Of a stretch of DNA of 64,000 nucleotides, positions 25,507-33,581 are shown one piece after another. Location of the stretch: NCBI RefSeq assembly GCF_000455605.1, contig NC_017025.1, positions 1-64,000 on the forward strand, written 5' to 3'. Position 1 is the first letter of the stretch, and each line of letters begins with the position of its first letter. The notes beneath the pieces were generated by a model. The model was not told the DNA's origin. It ran no database searches and saw nothing but the letters and a program-made list of their open reading frames with translations. The translations under genes were made by a program, and so were the position numbers. The DNA is from Flavobacterium indicum GPTSA100-9 = DSM 17447 (GTDB lineage Bacteria; Bacteroidota; Bacteroidia; Flavobacteriales; Flavobacteriaceae).

Positions 25507-26667
25507 TTATACGTTTTCTTTTTTATGTAATAAACGGGTTAATTTTATAGATAAATCAGTTAAAATAACATTTCCATTTCCATTTCGTTCAATATGATAA
25601 ATAGCTTCTTCAATTTCATGGTATATGTCTTGAATGTTTCCACCGTGAACAAAAGGAGCAAATTTTTCCAATTTAAAATTTTCAAAACTAGGCTCTAAAT
25701 AAACGAGGTCTTTCGCTTGATAATTTAATAATAAGGCTTGACGGAAATATTGCATACAAAACAATAAAAAGTTTTTCTGCACTTCCCTACCTTCTTTTGA
25801 AATTGTACTACTCCATTGTAGTAAATCTGCAATCACACTGGCATTTCCTTTGGCTTTAAAAGCGGCTCTTACCCAAGTGATAAACCATTGTTCAAAAATT
25901 TGTTCGTCATCGTCTTTGTGTAATAAATGCAACGCTTTGTTGTAATTGCCTTCAGACTGATGGGCAATTTTTTTTGCTGTATTTATTTCCAGTTGGTGTT
26001 TTTCAATTAATTCTTGCGCAATAACAGATTCAGGCAAAGCTAAAAAATCTACCACTTGACAACGGGAAGTAATCGTTTGTAATAAATCGGATGTACTTTC
26101 TGTGATTAAAATGAAAACGGTTTTTTCAGGTGGTTCTTCAAGCAATTTTAATAGTTTATTGGCCGCGGCTACATTCATTTTATCAGCCATCCAAATAATC
26201 ATGACCTTGTACCCTCCTTCATAAGCTTTTAAGGCCAATGTTTTTCCAATTTCTGAAGCATCTTTAACTGAAATGATTCCTTGTTTTTTTGGAATCTCTA
26301 ATTTCTTATACCAGTCAAATAAACCAGCATACGGGTTCTCTAAAACAAATTCACGCCATTGAGATAAAAAGTTGGCACTAATTACATGATCTCCTTTTAC
26401 TTCATCGGTACTTGTCACCGGATAAATAAAATGCAAATCGGGATGGGAAAAATGATCAAATTTTAAATTACAAGCCGCATTGCCATTGTCATTTTCACCA
26501 TTTTGGTTACCACACAAAATGTATTGTGCATAGGCAATTGCCATGGCTAACGTTCCACAACCTTCTGGTCCAACAAATAATTGAGCATGTGGAATTCGAC
26601 CTCTATCAGCAGTAGTGGTTAAGAAATTTTTAATATGGTCTTGACCTAAAACGTCTCGAAATAACAT
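25507..26667 (-). CDS. holB: DNA polymerase III delta' subunit (clamp loader)
   Basis: Clamp-loader AAA+ subunit of the replicative polymerase. At 386 residues it is slightly long for delta'. The P-loop is GPEGCGTLA (about 33-41), with the catalytic Lys replaced, which is normal for delta' because it does not hydrolyse ATP. The sensor 1 region LLEEPPEKTVFILITES and the arginine-finger motif TSRCQVVDF are clear. A -7 box lies only four bases upstream of the ATG, implying a leaderless mRNA. Confidence 0.92.
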   Translation of the reverse strand: MLFRDVLGQDHIKNFLTTTADRGRIPHAQLFVGPEGCGTLAMAIAYAQYILCGNQNGENDNGNAACNLKFDHFSHPDLHFIYPVTSTDEVKGDHVISANFLSQWREFVLENPYAGLFDWYKKLEIPKKQGIISVKDASEIGKTLALKAYEGGYKVMIIWMADKMNVAAANKLLKLLEEPPEKTVFILITESTSDLLQTITSRCQVVDFLALPESVIAQELIEKHQLEINTAKKIAHQSEGNYNKALHLLHKDDDEQIFEQWFITWVRAAFKAKGNASVIADLLQWSSTISKEGREVQKNFLLFCMQYFRQALLLNYQAKDLVYLEPSFENFKLEKFAPFVHGGNIQDIYHEIEEAIYHIERNGNGNVILTDLSIKLTRLLHKKENV

Positions 26668-26671
26668 GAAG

Positions 26672-26679
26672 CAAACCTA
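26672..26679 (-). promoter_or_regulatory. holB -7 box (TAGGTTTG)
   Basis: Perfect TAnnTTTG on the minus strand. The predicted start of transcription falls on the A of the holB ATG at 26667. Confidence 0.55.
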
Positions 26680-26776
26680 CATAAAAAAAATCAATTTTCC
26701 TTATTTTACGCCATCGTTTTCGGAATTTAACAAGGAATTATAAGATATTTTTAACGCCTTTTTAAAATCAATAACT

Positions 26777-26784
26777 TATATTTG
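26777..26784 (+). promoter_or_regulatory. pgk -7 box (TATATTTG)
   Basis: Perfect TAnnTTTG match, giving a leader of about 70 bases that contains AGCAGTCTGCT (a short palindrome, about 26812-26822). Confidence 0.5.
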
Positions 26785-26860
26785 CAAAATTCGAATAAAT
26801 ACATAAAAATGAGCAGTCTGCTGTTTATTTTGATTTAATATAGCAACAAACTAACAAAGT

Positions 26861-28048
26861 ATGAAAACAATTTTTGACATTAATTTTGAAGGAAAAAAAG
26901 CCTTAATTCGTGTAGATTTCAATGTTCCATTAGATGAAAATTTTAACGTGACAGATGCGAATCGTATCGAAGCTGCAAAACCAACCATTGATAAAATTTT
27001 AAATGATGGTGGAGCGGTTATTTTAATGTCACATTTGGGTAGACCCAAAGGAAAAGAAGAAAAATATTCATTAAAACATATTTTAGCTAAAACTTCAGAA
27101 GTTCTAGGTAAACCAGTAAAATTTGCAGAAGATTGTAGGGGAGAAGTAGCTCAAAATGCCGCTGCTGGTTTACAAATGGGAGAGGTGTTATTATTAGAAA
27201 ATTTACGTTTTTATGCTGAAGAAGAAGCAGGAGATGTTGCGTTTTCAAAAGAATTAGCGTCTTTAGGGGATGTGTATGTAAATGATGCTTTTGGTACTGC
27301 ACACCGCGCTCATGCATCTACCACTATTATTGCAAATGAATTTCCAAATGATAAATGTTTCGGTGCTTTATTAGCTAAAGAAATTGAAAGTATTGATAAA
27401 GTTTTAAAAAATTCTGAAAAACCAGTAACCGCAATACTTGGTGGTAGTAAAGTTTCTACCAAAATTACGATTATTGAAAATATTTTAGACAAAGTAGACC
27501 ACATGATTATTGGTGGTGGTATGACGTTTACTTTTATTAAAGCCTTAGGTGGAAAAATTGGAAATTCAATCTGCGAAGATGATAAAATGGAATTGGCTCT
27601 GGAAATTTTAGAAAAAGCGAAAGCGAAAGGAGTTCAAATTCATTTACCTGTAGATGTTTTGGCTGCTGATGCATTTTCAAATGATGCCAACACACAAGTT
27701 GTGGAGGTTAATGCGATTCCTGATGGATGGCAAGGTTTAGATGCCGGACCAAAAACACTAGAGATTTTAAAAAAAGTAGTTTTAAATTCAAAAACGATTT
27801 TATGGAACGGACCAATTGGTGTTTTTGAATTACCCGCTTTTGCCAATGGTACCATTACTTTGGGTGAATATATTGCTGAAGCTACTAAAAACGGAGCTTT
27901 TTCGCTTGTAGGTGGTGGCGATAGTGTAGCGGCTGTAAAACAATTTGGATTGGAACCTAGAGTGAGTTATGTTTCTACAGGTGGAGGCGCCATGTTAGAA
28001 ATGTTAGAAGGAAGAACATTGCCAGGAATCGCTGCTATTTTGAAATAA
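26861..28048 (+). CDS. pgk: Phosphoglycerate kinase
   Basis: Glycolytic enzyme that transfers phosphate from 1,3-bisphosphoglycerate to ADP. The 395 residues equal the bacterial length. The N-terminal substrate site [11 protein letters not shown] and the HLGRPKG motif are present. The nucleotide-binding GGGDSVAAV and the C-terminal [14 protein letters not shown] are all intact. It is monocistronic and divergent from holB. No convincing terminator is seen before the next promoter. Confidence 0.98.
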   Translation: MKTIFDINFEGKKALIRVDFNVPLDENFNVTDANRIEAAKPTIDKILNDGGAVILMSHLGRPKGKEEKYSLKHILAKTSEVLGKPVKFAEDCRGEVAQNAAAGLQMGEVLLLENLRFYAEEEAGDVAFSKELASLGDVYVNDAFGTAHRAHASTTIIANEFPNDKCFGALLAKEIESIDKVLKNSEKPVTAILGGSKVSTKITIIENILDKVDHMIIGGGMTFTFIKALGGKIGNSICEDDKMELALEILEKAKAKGVQIHLPVDVLAADAFSNDANTQVVEVNAIPDGWQGLDAGPKTLEILKKVVLNSKTILWNGPIGVFELPAFANGTITLGEYIAEATKNGAFSLVGGGDSVAAVKQFGLEPRVSYVSTGGGAMLEMLEGRTLPGIAAILK

Positions 28049-28049
28049 A

Positions 28050-28080
28050 TTGCACAATAAATTAAAAAGTATTACGTTTG
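28050..28080 (+). promoter_or_regulatory. Promoter of the LysM transglycosylase gene
   Basis: TTG at 28050-28052 and TACGTTTG at 28073-28080 are separated by 20 bases, matching the Flavobacterium TTG/TAnnTTTG arrangement. The expected leader is about 60 bases. Confidence 0.6.
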
Positions 28081-28146
28081 TAATTCTTTGTAAATGAAAT
28101 AGATGCTAAATATAAGGTTTAAAAACCTAAAAAAATAAAGATTAAA

Positions 28147-29853
28147 ATGAGAAAATTATTGATTATTGCTTTGTCTGTAATGGCAGGAGAGTTTTCAATA
28201 GCTCAAGAAAGTCAAGAGAAAGAATTACCATTATTTGCCCCAAAAGTATCGTACTTAGATTCTCTAAAATCGACTTTTGTAAACCATTCTACTAGTTCAT
28301 GTATCGATGAACGATGGATGAATGAATTGGCAAATTCGCAACTTTCTAAAGAAATGTTTTATGACATTGAACATTTAAACATTGATGAGAAAGTAAATTA
28401 TGATTTTGATACCGAGTTATTTAAAAACAGATTAAAAAAATTAGACGCACGTTCACCATTTGTAATTGAGTACAACCCAACGTTAGAAAATACCATTAAA
28501 GCCTTCTTAAAAAACAGAAGTAAAAGTATTGAACGTCAAATGGCTTTGGCGGAATATTACTTTCCAATGTTTGAAGAGCATTTGGCAAAATATAATTTAC
28601 CTTTAGAAATTAAATACTTAGCTATTGTAGAGTCTGCTTTAAATCCAAAAGCAAAATCTAGAGTAGGAGCTGGTGGTATTTGGCAGTTCATGCCTGCTAC
28701 TGGGAAGCAGTATAAATTAGACATTTCTTCTTATATTGATGAACGACACGACCCATTAAAAGCTACGGAGGCTATGTGTCATTACATGACTAATATGTAT
28801 GCTATTTTTGGCGATTGGAGTTTAGTGTTAGCTTCTTATAATTGTGGCCCAGGAAATGTGTCTAAAGCAATTCGTAGAGCTGGCGGAAGTACTGATTATT
28901 GGGAAATTAGAAAGTATTTACCACAAGAAACAGCCAATTACGTTCCTGCATTTTTAGCAACAATGTACATTTATGAGTTTAAGAAAGAATATGGATTAGT
29001 GCCTCAAAAAGCGAGTGTTACTTACTTTGAAACAGATACAGTTGCTGTAAAAAAGGCAATGAGCTTCAAACAATTGTCTGAACTTTTAGATGTTTCTATA
29101 GAAGAATTGGAGTTCTTTAATCCAACCTACAGTAAAAACCATATTCCTTCATACGAAGACGAGATTTATTTTTTACGATTACCAAAAAATAAAATTGGAT
29201 TATTTGTTTCAAATGAAGAAAAAATCTATGCCTATGTTGATTATTTAGAAAATGAAAAAATACGTAAGGCACAACTTGCAAAGGTTCAAAAAAGAGACAG
29301 TATTGCTAAAAAAGATTCTGTCGCTATTGCTTTAGCTACTACAGGAGATGTAGAATATGAAAAAGTCATTGAAAAAAGAATAAAAGAAATAATCAAAAAA
29401 GACTATCATAAAGTTAAAAAAGGCGAAACACTTTCTGAAATTGCAGACAAACACAATGTTTCCATTACTGATTTAAGAAAATGGAACAAAATTAAAGGAA
29501 GCAATATAAACTTTGGTCAGTCTTTGGTTATTCAAACCAAGAAGAAAGTTTCGGTCAATGAAGTGGTTAAAAAACCAATTAAGAAATCCGAGATAAAACC
29601 TTCTGAAACAGATGTATTAGTGGCAGATACTAACCCAACAGATAAAACAGCGGAATCAAAAGAAGTTGTTACTACTTCTGCTAAAAAAGATCGAATTGAA
29701 ATTAAAGAAGACTTTTATATTGTTCAAAAAGGTGACTCTATTTTTTCTATCACAAAAAAATTCCCTAATTTAACTGTGGAAGATTTAAAAAAGAAAAATA
29801 ACTTACCAAATAACAATATTCAACCTGGAATGAAATTAAAAATTCAAGGTTAA
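28147..29853 (+). CDS. MltD-like lytic transglycosylase with two LysM domains
   Basis: A 568-residue exported murein-cleaving enzyme. The signal peptide ends near residue 19 (SIAQ). The SLT catalytic domain (about 130-300) carries the catalytic Glu near 162 in YLAIVESALNPKAKS, with GIWQFMPATGKQY and LVLASYNCGPGNVSKAI. LysM domain 1 spans about 419-463 (YHKVKKGETLSEIADKHNVS) and LysM domain 2 about 522-567 (FYIVQKGDSIFSITKKF). Both should bind peptidoglycan. A Lys/Ser/Thr-rich linker joins the two. It ends at a hairpin with a modest T-tail. Confidence 0.93.
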   Translation: MRKLLIIALSVMAGEFSIAQESQEKELPLFAPKVSYLDSLKSTFVNHSTSSCIDERWMNELANSQLSKEMFYDIEHLNIDEKVNYDFDTELFKNRLKKLDARSPFVIEYNPTLENTIKAFLKNRSKSIERQMALAEYYFPMFEEHLAKYNLPLEIKYLAIVESALNPKAKSRVGAGGIWQFMPATGKQYKLDISSYIDERHDPLKATEAMCHYMTNMYAIFGDWSLVLASYNCGPGNVSKAIRRAGGSTDYWEIRKYLPQETANYVPAFLATMYIYEFKKEYGLVPQKASVTYFETDTVAVKKAMSFKQLSELLDVSIEELEFFNPTYSKNHIPSYEDEIYFLRLPKNKIGLFVSNEEKIYAYVDYLENEKIRKAQLAKVQKRDSIAKKDSVAIALATTGDVEYEKVIEKRIKEIIKKDYHKVKKGETLSEIADKHNVSITDLRKWNKIKGSNINFGQSLVIQTKKKVSVNEVVKKPIKKSEIKPSETDVLVADTNPTDKTAESKEVVTTSAKKDRIEIKEDFYIVQKGDSIFSITKKFPNLTVEDLKKKNNLPNNNIQPGMKLKIQG

Positions 29854-29874
29854 AAGAACCATAAAAATTTATAG

Positions 29875-29912
29875 AATTGCCATAAAGATTGTTTTCTTTG
29901 TGGCAATTTTAG
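29875..29912 (+). terminator. Hairpin terminator after the transglycosylase gene
   Basis: AATTGCCATAAAG and CTTTGTGGCAATT pair over 13 bases with one wobble around an 8-base loop. The T-tail is short (TTTTAG), so read-through into the GNAT gene is possible. Confidence 0.6.
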
Positions 29913-29928
29913 TTTAAACCCCATTACA

Positions 29929-30375
29929 ATGTTAGAATTTAAAATAAAGCGATTTAACGAACTTTCTATTGTTGAGTTGTATGAATTACTACGATTACGC
30001 TCAGAAGTCTTTGTAGTAGAGCAAAATTGCGTGTATCAAGATATTGATGGTAAAGATGAGAAAGCAATACACGTTTTAGGGTATAGTAATGGTATTTTAG
30101 TGGCATATTCTCGTTTATTTGCACCAGGTTACTATTTTGACAATGCTTCAATAGGACGTGTTATTGTTAAAGCAGATTTTCGCGATAAAAAATTTGGTCA
30201 TGACTTAATGAAAAAAGCAATTGAAACCATTGAGAAAGCGTTTAATACGTTAGCAATAACTATTTCTGCCCAGCAATACTTAAAAAAGTTTTATGAAAGT
30301 CATGGTTTTGTTCAAACCAGTGAAATGTATTTAGAAGACGATATTCCTCATATTCAAATGATGAGAAATGCGTAA
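29929..30375 (+). CDS. ElaA-type GNAT acetyltransferase
   Basis: A 148-residue N-acetyltransferase. The N-terminal ELYELLRLRSEVFVVEQNCVYQDIDGKD is the ElaA signature. Acetyl-CoA-binding motif A is around ASIGRVIVKADFRDKKFGHDLM (about 73-94), and the C-terminal FYESHGFVQTSEMYLEDDIPHIQM is typical. The natural substrate is unknown. It is convergent with the OmpA-domain gene across a shared terminator. Confidence 0.88.
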   Translation: MLEFKIKRFNELSIVELYELLRLRSEVFVVEQNCVYQDIDGKDEKAIHVLGYSNGILVAYSRLFAPGYYFDNASIGRVIVKADFRDKKFGHDLMKKAIETIEKAFNTLAITISAQQYLKKFYESHGFVQTSEMYLEDDIPHIQMMRNA

Positions 30376-30378
30376 AAA

Positions 30379-30414
30379 AAAGGCTGTTATTAATTTAAGA
30401 CAGCCTTTAAAATT
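30379..30414. terminator. Bidirectional terminator between GNAT and OmpA-domain genes
   Basis: AAAGGCTGT (30379-30387) pairs with ACAGCCTTT (30400-30408). The minus-strand side has a 7-T run, and the plus-strand side is T-rich. Confidence 0.8.
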
Positions 30415-31239
30415 TTATTTTATTTTAGTAATAACCAATTCCACTCTTCGGTCAAATTGAACATCTTTTCCTAGCGGTTGTGTATTGCCATAACCTTTAT
30501 ACGTCATTCGGGTTACACTAATTCCTTTTTCTTGAAAGTAACGATAGACTCTTTTGGCTCGGTTTACAGAAAGCTCTCTTTTTTTAGTGTGTTTGTCAAT
30601 AGCTTCTTTTTGAAAAGTAGGCGTGCAACATACATGTCCTTGTATTTCAATACATATTTTAGGATTACGTTTTAATAATAATACCATTTTGTCTAATTCT
30701 TTTTTAGAAGAAGCAGTTAAGTTACTACTCCCTTTTTCAAATAACACGTTTTCTAAATAAACGCGATCGCCTTCCACCGCATCTTTTCGAATGGTTTTGT
30801 AAATTCCTGGAATGTTTAATTCTTCAATTACTAAAGGTTTAAAGTTTAACACCACATCCACACGACGGTTTTTGGAACGGGCTTCCGGTACATTTTCTTC
30901 TAAATCTTCATCTATTAAAACCTTACCTTTCCCTTCAATGGTAACGATAATTTTTAATTTCACCCCTTTTTTAATCAACATGTCTTTTACACCATTGGCT
31001 CTTTTTTGAGACAATTTGTAATTGTAATCTACTTTACCAACATCGTCACAATACCCAAAAATGGAAATACTTTCTAAACGGGTTGTATCAATTAACTTTA
31101 AAAATTCCACTACTGCTTCAGATTGTAACGGTTTTAATTCAGATACATCTGATTCAAAATAAATAGAATGTACTGTTTCTTCTTGGGCAAGACTTATTAA
31201 TGAAAAAAATAAAAATAAAAGTAGGGTGATTTTCTTCAT
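30415..31239 (-). CDS. Exported protein with two OmpA-like domains
   Basis: A 274-residue protein with a signal peptide (about 1-19, ending SLAQ). Domain 1 (about 23-132) has the OmpA-type order with YKLSQKRANGVKDMLIKKGV and NRRVDVVLNF. Domain 2 (about 160-272) has GHVCCTPTFQKEAI, RELSVNRAKRVYRYFQEKG and FDRRVELVITK. OmpA domains bind peptidoglycan non-covalently, so it may cross-link the wall or pair two partners. It lies 10 bases after the ctp gene and ends the rnpA-ctp-ompA unit. Confidence 0.85.
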   Translation of the reverse strand: MKKITLLLFLFFSLISLAQEETVHSIYFESDVSELKPLQSEAVVEFLKLIDTTRLESISIFGYCDDVGKVDYNYKLSQKRANGVKDMLIKKGVKLKIIVTIEGKGKVLIDEDLEENVPEARSKNRRVDVVLNFKPLVIEELNIPGIYKTIRKDAVEGDRVYLENVLFEKGSSNLTASSKKELDKMVLLLKRNPKICIEIQGHVCCTPTFQKEAIDKHTKKRELSVNRAKRVYRYFQEKGISVTRMTYKGYGNTQPLGKDVQFDRRVELVITKIK

Positions 31240-31249
31240 GGTTATGGGT

Positions 31250-32890
31250 TTATTTTTTTAATATTTTGTTATATTCTGCCGGGGTATTTACAAGTTGCAT
31301 GGCTTTAGAAACATCGCTGTATTTTGAAGAAACATAATCATAAAAGGCATTTCTGTATCCATATCTTAACAATAACTCTTGATACAGTAATCGTTTGATT
31401 TCTTCTTTTTGTTTGTCTAATTCTTTGTCTTTTGAACGATCAATTGCAGCTTCCAATTGTTTTACTTCAACAGAAATTTCGTTGTCTATTTTTTCTTTTT
31501 TAGCAGCTTCTAAAAGACTTTTTAAGTTTTTTTCGGTATTAGTGTTAATTTCGATTTTCTCTTTCTTTAAATAGGCTTTAAACTCATTAAACTCCGCGTC
31601 TGAAATCATAGTTGGCATTTTGGCATTTGGATTTTTATAATACAATACCGTGGCAAAATCAAAAATAGCATCAGTTTCATTGATATTTCTTCCGATAGTG
31701 CTTAATTTCATGTCTAAAATTTCAACATCAGGCAAAACTCCACCACCATCATACACGGTTCTTCCTTTTTTAGTTTTGAAGGCATTGTATTCTTTTTCAG
31801 AGGTTTTAATGGGTTTGCCATTTTCATCTTTTTTACTGTAATCTGTTGCCTGAATGCATCTTCCCGAAGGTGTGTAGTATTTAGAAATTGTAACTTTTAC
31901 TTGTGTACCATAGGCTAAATTAAACGGGCGTTGTACCAATCCTTTTCCGAAACTTCTGTTACCAACAATCACCGCACGGTCTAAATCTTGTAAGGCTCCT
32001 GACACAATTTCTGAAGCCGATGCACTTCTATCATTAACTATTACCGCTAATGGAATTTCAGTATCTACGGGTTCGTTTCTGGTTTTATAGGTATGATTAT
32101 GAACTGTGTTTTTTGATTTTGTTGTTACAATAACCTCGTCTTTAGGCACAAATAAATTACAAATATTTACGGCTTCGTGTAAAAGTCCGCCCGGATTGTC
32201 TCGTAAATCTAAAATAATTTTGGTAGCTCCTTGTTCTTTTAATTTCAATAAGGCTTCTTTGGTTTCTGCTGAAGCTTTTTCATTGAACTTAGACAGCACA
32301 ATATAACCGGTTTGATTGGCTAATAATTTATAATACGGAACGGCTTTTATTTCGACCTCATCTAAAACAATTTGTCCTTTTTTTTGAACTCCTTGACGAG
32401 TGTATAAAATGTCAATTTTGGTGTTTTTAGCTCCTTTTAATAGGGCAGAAGCGTCTTCCTTAAAGTCTTTTAAATTTACATCTCCAATTTGCGTTATGAT
32501 GTCTCCAGCTTTGAAGCCGGCTTTATCGGCAGGCATGTTTTGGTATACTTCTCTAAGAATTAATTGTCCGTCGCGACGTGTAATTAAAGCACCAATTCCT
32601 GTGTATTCTCCCGTGTTGTTAATTTTGTATTTCAACACGTCTTGTTCATTAAAAAAAACAGTGTAGGGATCCAATTCCTTTAGCATTCCTTTTATCGCCA
32701 CATCCATTATATTGCCTGGATTGGTTTCATCCACATAATTTTGGTTAACGACTTTAAACATGGATGTGAAAATTTCGATTTGTTTGGCTAATTCAAAAAA
32801 ATCATTTTGAAAACTCATTCCCACCAACAAAAAGCCCGATAAGACCGTTGGAATTACAATTTTCTTTTTTAACGAAAATTTCATGTACAC
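31250..32890 (-). CDS. C-terminal processing protease (S41 family)
   Basis: A 546-residue periplasmic serine protease with an N-terminal signal anchor (about 10-28). A PDZ domain lies at about 95-180 (GIGALITRRDGQLILREVYQNMPA). The S41 catalytic core has DLRDNPGGLLHEAV, the nucleophile region VNDRSASASEIVSGAL and the general-base Lys in GNRSFGKGLVQ. The C-terminal region is helical. It trims or degrades envelope proteins at their C-termini. It sits between rnpA and the OmpA-domain gene, 61 bases after rnpA. Confidence 0.92.
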   Translation of the reverse strand: MYMKFSLKKKIVIPTVLSGFLLVGMSFQNDFFELAKQIEIFTSMFKVVNQNYVDETNPGNIMDVAIKGMLKELDPYTVFFNEQDVLKYKINNTGEYTGIGALITRRDGQLILREVYQNMPADKAGFKAGDIITQIGDVNLKDFKEDASALLKGAKNTKIDILYTRQGVQKKGQIVLDEVEIKAVPYYKLLANQTGYIVLSKFNEKASAETKEALLKLKEQGATKIILDLRDNPGGLLHEAVNICNLFVPKDEVIVTTKSKNTVHNHTYKTRNEPVDTEIPLAVIVNDRSASASEIVSGALQDLDRAVIVGNRSFGKGLVQRPFNLAYGTQVKVTISKYYTPSGRCIQATDYSKKDENGKPIKTSEKEYNAFKTKKGRTVYDGGGVLPDVEILDMKLSTIGRNINETDAIFDFATVLYYKNPNAKMPTMISDAEFNEFKAYLKKEKIEINTNTEKNLKSLLEAAKKEKIDNEISVEVKQLEAAIDRSKDKELDKQKEEIKRLLYQELLLRYGYRNAFYDYVSSKYSDVSKAMQLVNTPAEYNKILKK

Positions 32891-32951
32891 TTGGTTTAAT
32901 TAATTTTACGAAAGTAATTAAAATCTTCAAAAACTAAACCAAAAAGTTGGT

Positions 32952-33353
32952 TTACTTGTTTTTAGTTTGGAATTTTTCAAACAATTGAATGGTTTTTTCT
33001 TCAATTTCTTGATAGGAAAGGCGCTCTTTGGTTTGGTAAAAAAACATGAACGCATAGGGTTGGTCTAATTTCTCTAGTAATAATGTTTTATTTAAACGAT
33101 AACATTCTCTCAAAACACGTTTAAAATAATTTCGGTCAACCGCCTTTTTAAAGTATTTTTTAGAAACCGAAACCCCCATTTGAAGCGGTCCTAAGTCGGG
33201 ATTTTGATTTTTTAAAAAGGTATAATTTTCTTCTGTAATGGGCACATACACTAAACGCAACGGATATTTAGAAACCGATTGACCTTCAGAGAACAAAAGA
33301 TCGATGATTTTCTTGCTTTTTAATTTTTCGTGTTTGGGATAGGTATATTTCAT
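32952..33353 (-). CDS. rnpA: Ribonuclease P protein component
   Basis: Basic protein subunit of RNase P, which removes 5' leaders of pre-tRNAs. The start at 33353 gives 133 residues beginning MKYTYPKHEKLKSKK. The longer frame from 33392 would begin inside the promoter. The RNR signature reads VSKKYFKKAVDRNYFKRVLRE (about 72-92). rpmH is not adjacent, as in other Bacteroidota. A well-formed promoter lies nine bases upstream. Confidence 0.93.
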   Translation of the reverse strand: MKYTYPKHEKLKSKKIIDLLFSEGQSVSKYPLRLVYVPITEENYTFLKNQNPDLGPLQMGVSVSKKYFKKAVDRNYFKRVLRECYRLNKTLLLEKLDQPYAFMFFYQTKERLSYQEIEEKTIQLFEKFQTKNK

Positions 33354-33361
33354 CTTAAGGG

Positions 33362-33392
33362 CAAATATACAAATACAAACTGAGGCTAACAA
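33362..33392 (-). promoter_or_regulatory. rnpA-ctp promoter
   Basis: On the minus strand TTG (33392-33390), 20 bases, then TATATTTG (33369-33362). The predicted start is about four bases before the rnpA ATG, so the leader is almost absent. Confidence 0.65.
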
Positions 33393-33397
33393 GAAAG

Positions 33398-33436
33398 AAA
33401 AAACTCCTCAAAATTCAACAAAAGAGGAGTTTTTCT
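33398..33436 (-). terminator. Distal terminator downstream of the M1 peptidase gene
   Basis: AAAAACTCCTC (33399-33409) and GAGGAGTTTTT (33424-33434) form an 11-bp stem with a 14-base loop. On the minus strand it is followed by a T-rich tail. It insulates the rnpA promoter from the upstream unit. Confidence 0.8.
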
Positions 33437-33508
33437 TAGATTTTAAAATCTTAATACTCGCGATTAGTAATCTTATTTATTATAAAAATATAAAATCTTT
33501 TTAATAAA

Positions 33509-33540
33509 TAAAGCTTCAGTTTTATTAATGAAGCTTCATA
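33509..33540 (-). terminator. Proximal hairpin downstream of the M1 peptidase gene
   Basis: AAGCTTCA and TGAAGCTT pair over eight bases about 40 bases after the stop codon. The tail is AT-rich rather than a pure T-run, so it is a weaker terminator backed up by the one at 33398-33436. Confidence 0.5.
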
Positions 33541-33581
33541 AAATTAAAAATCTTCATATGATTTTACTCTTTAATTTTTTG

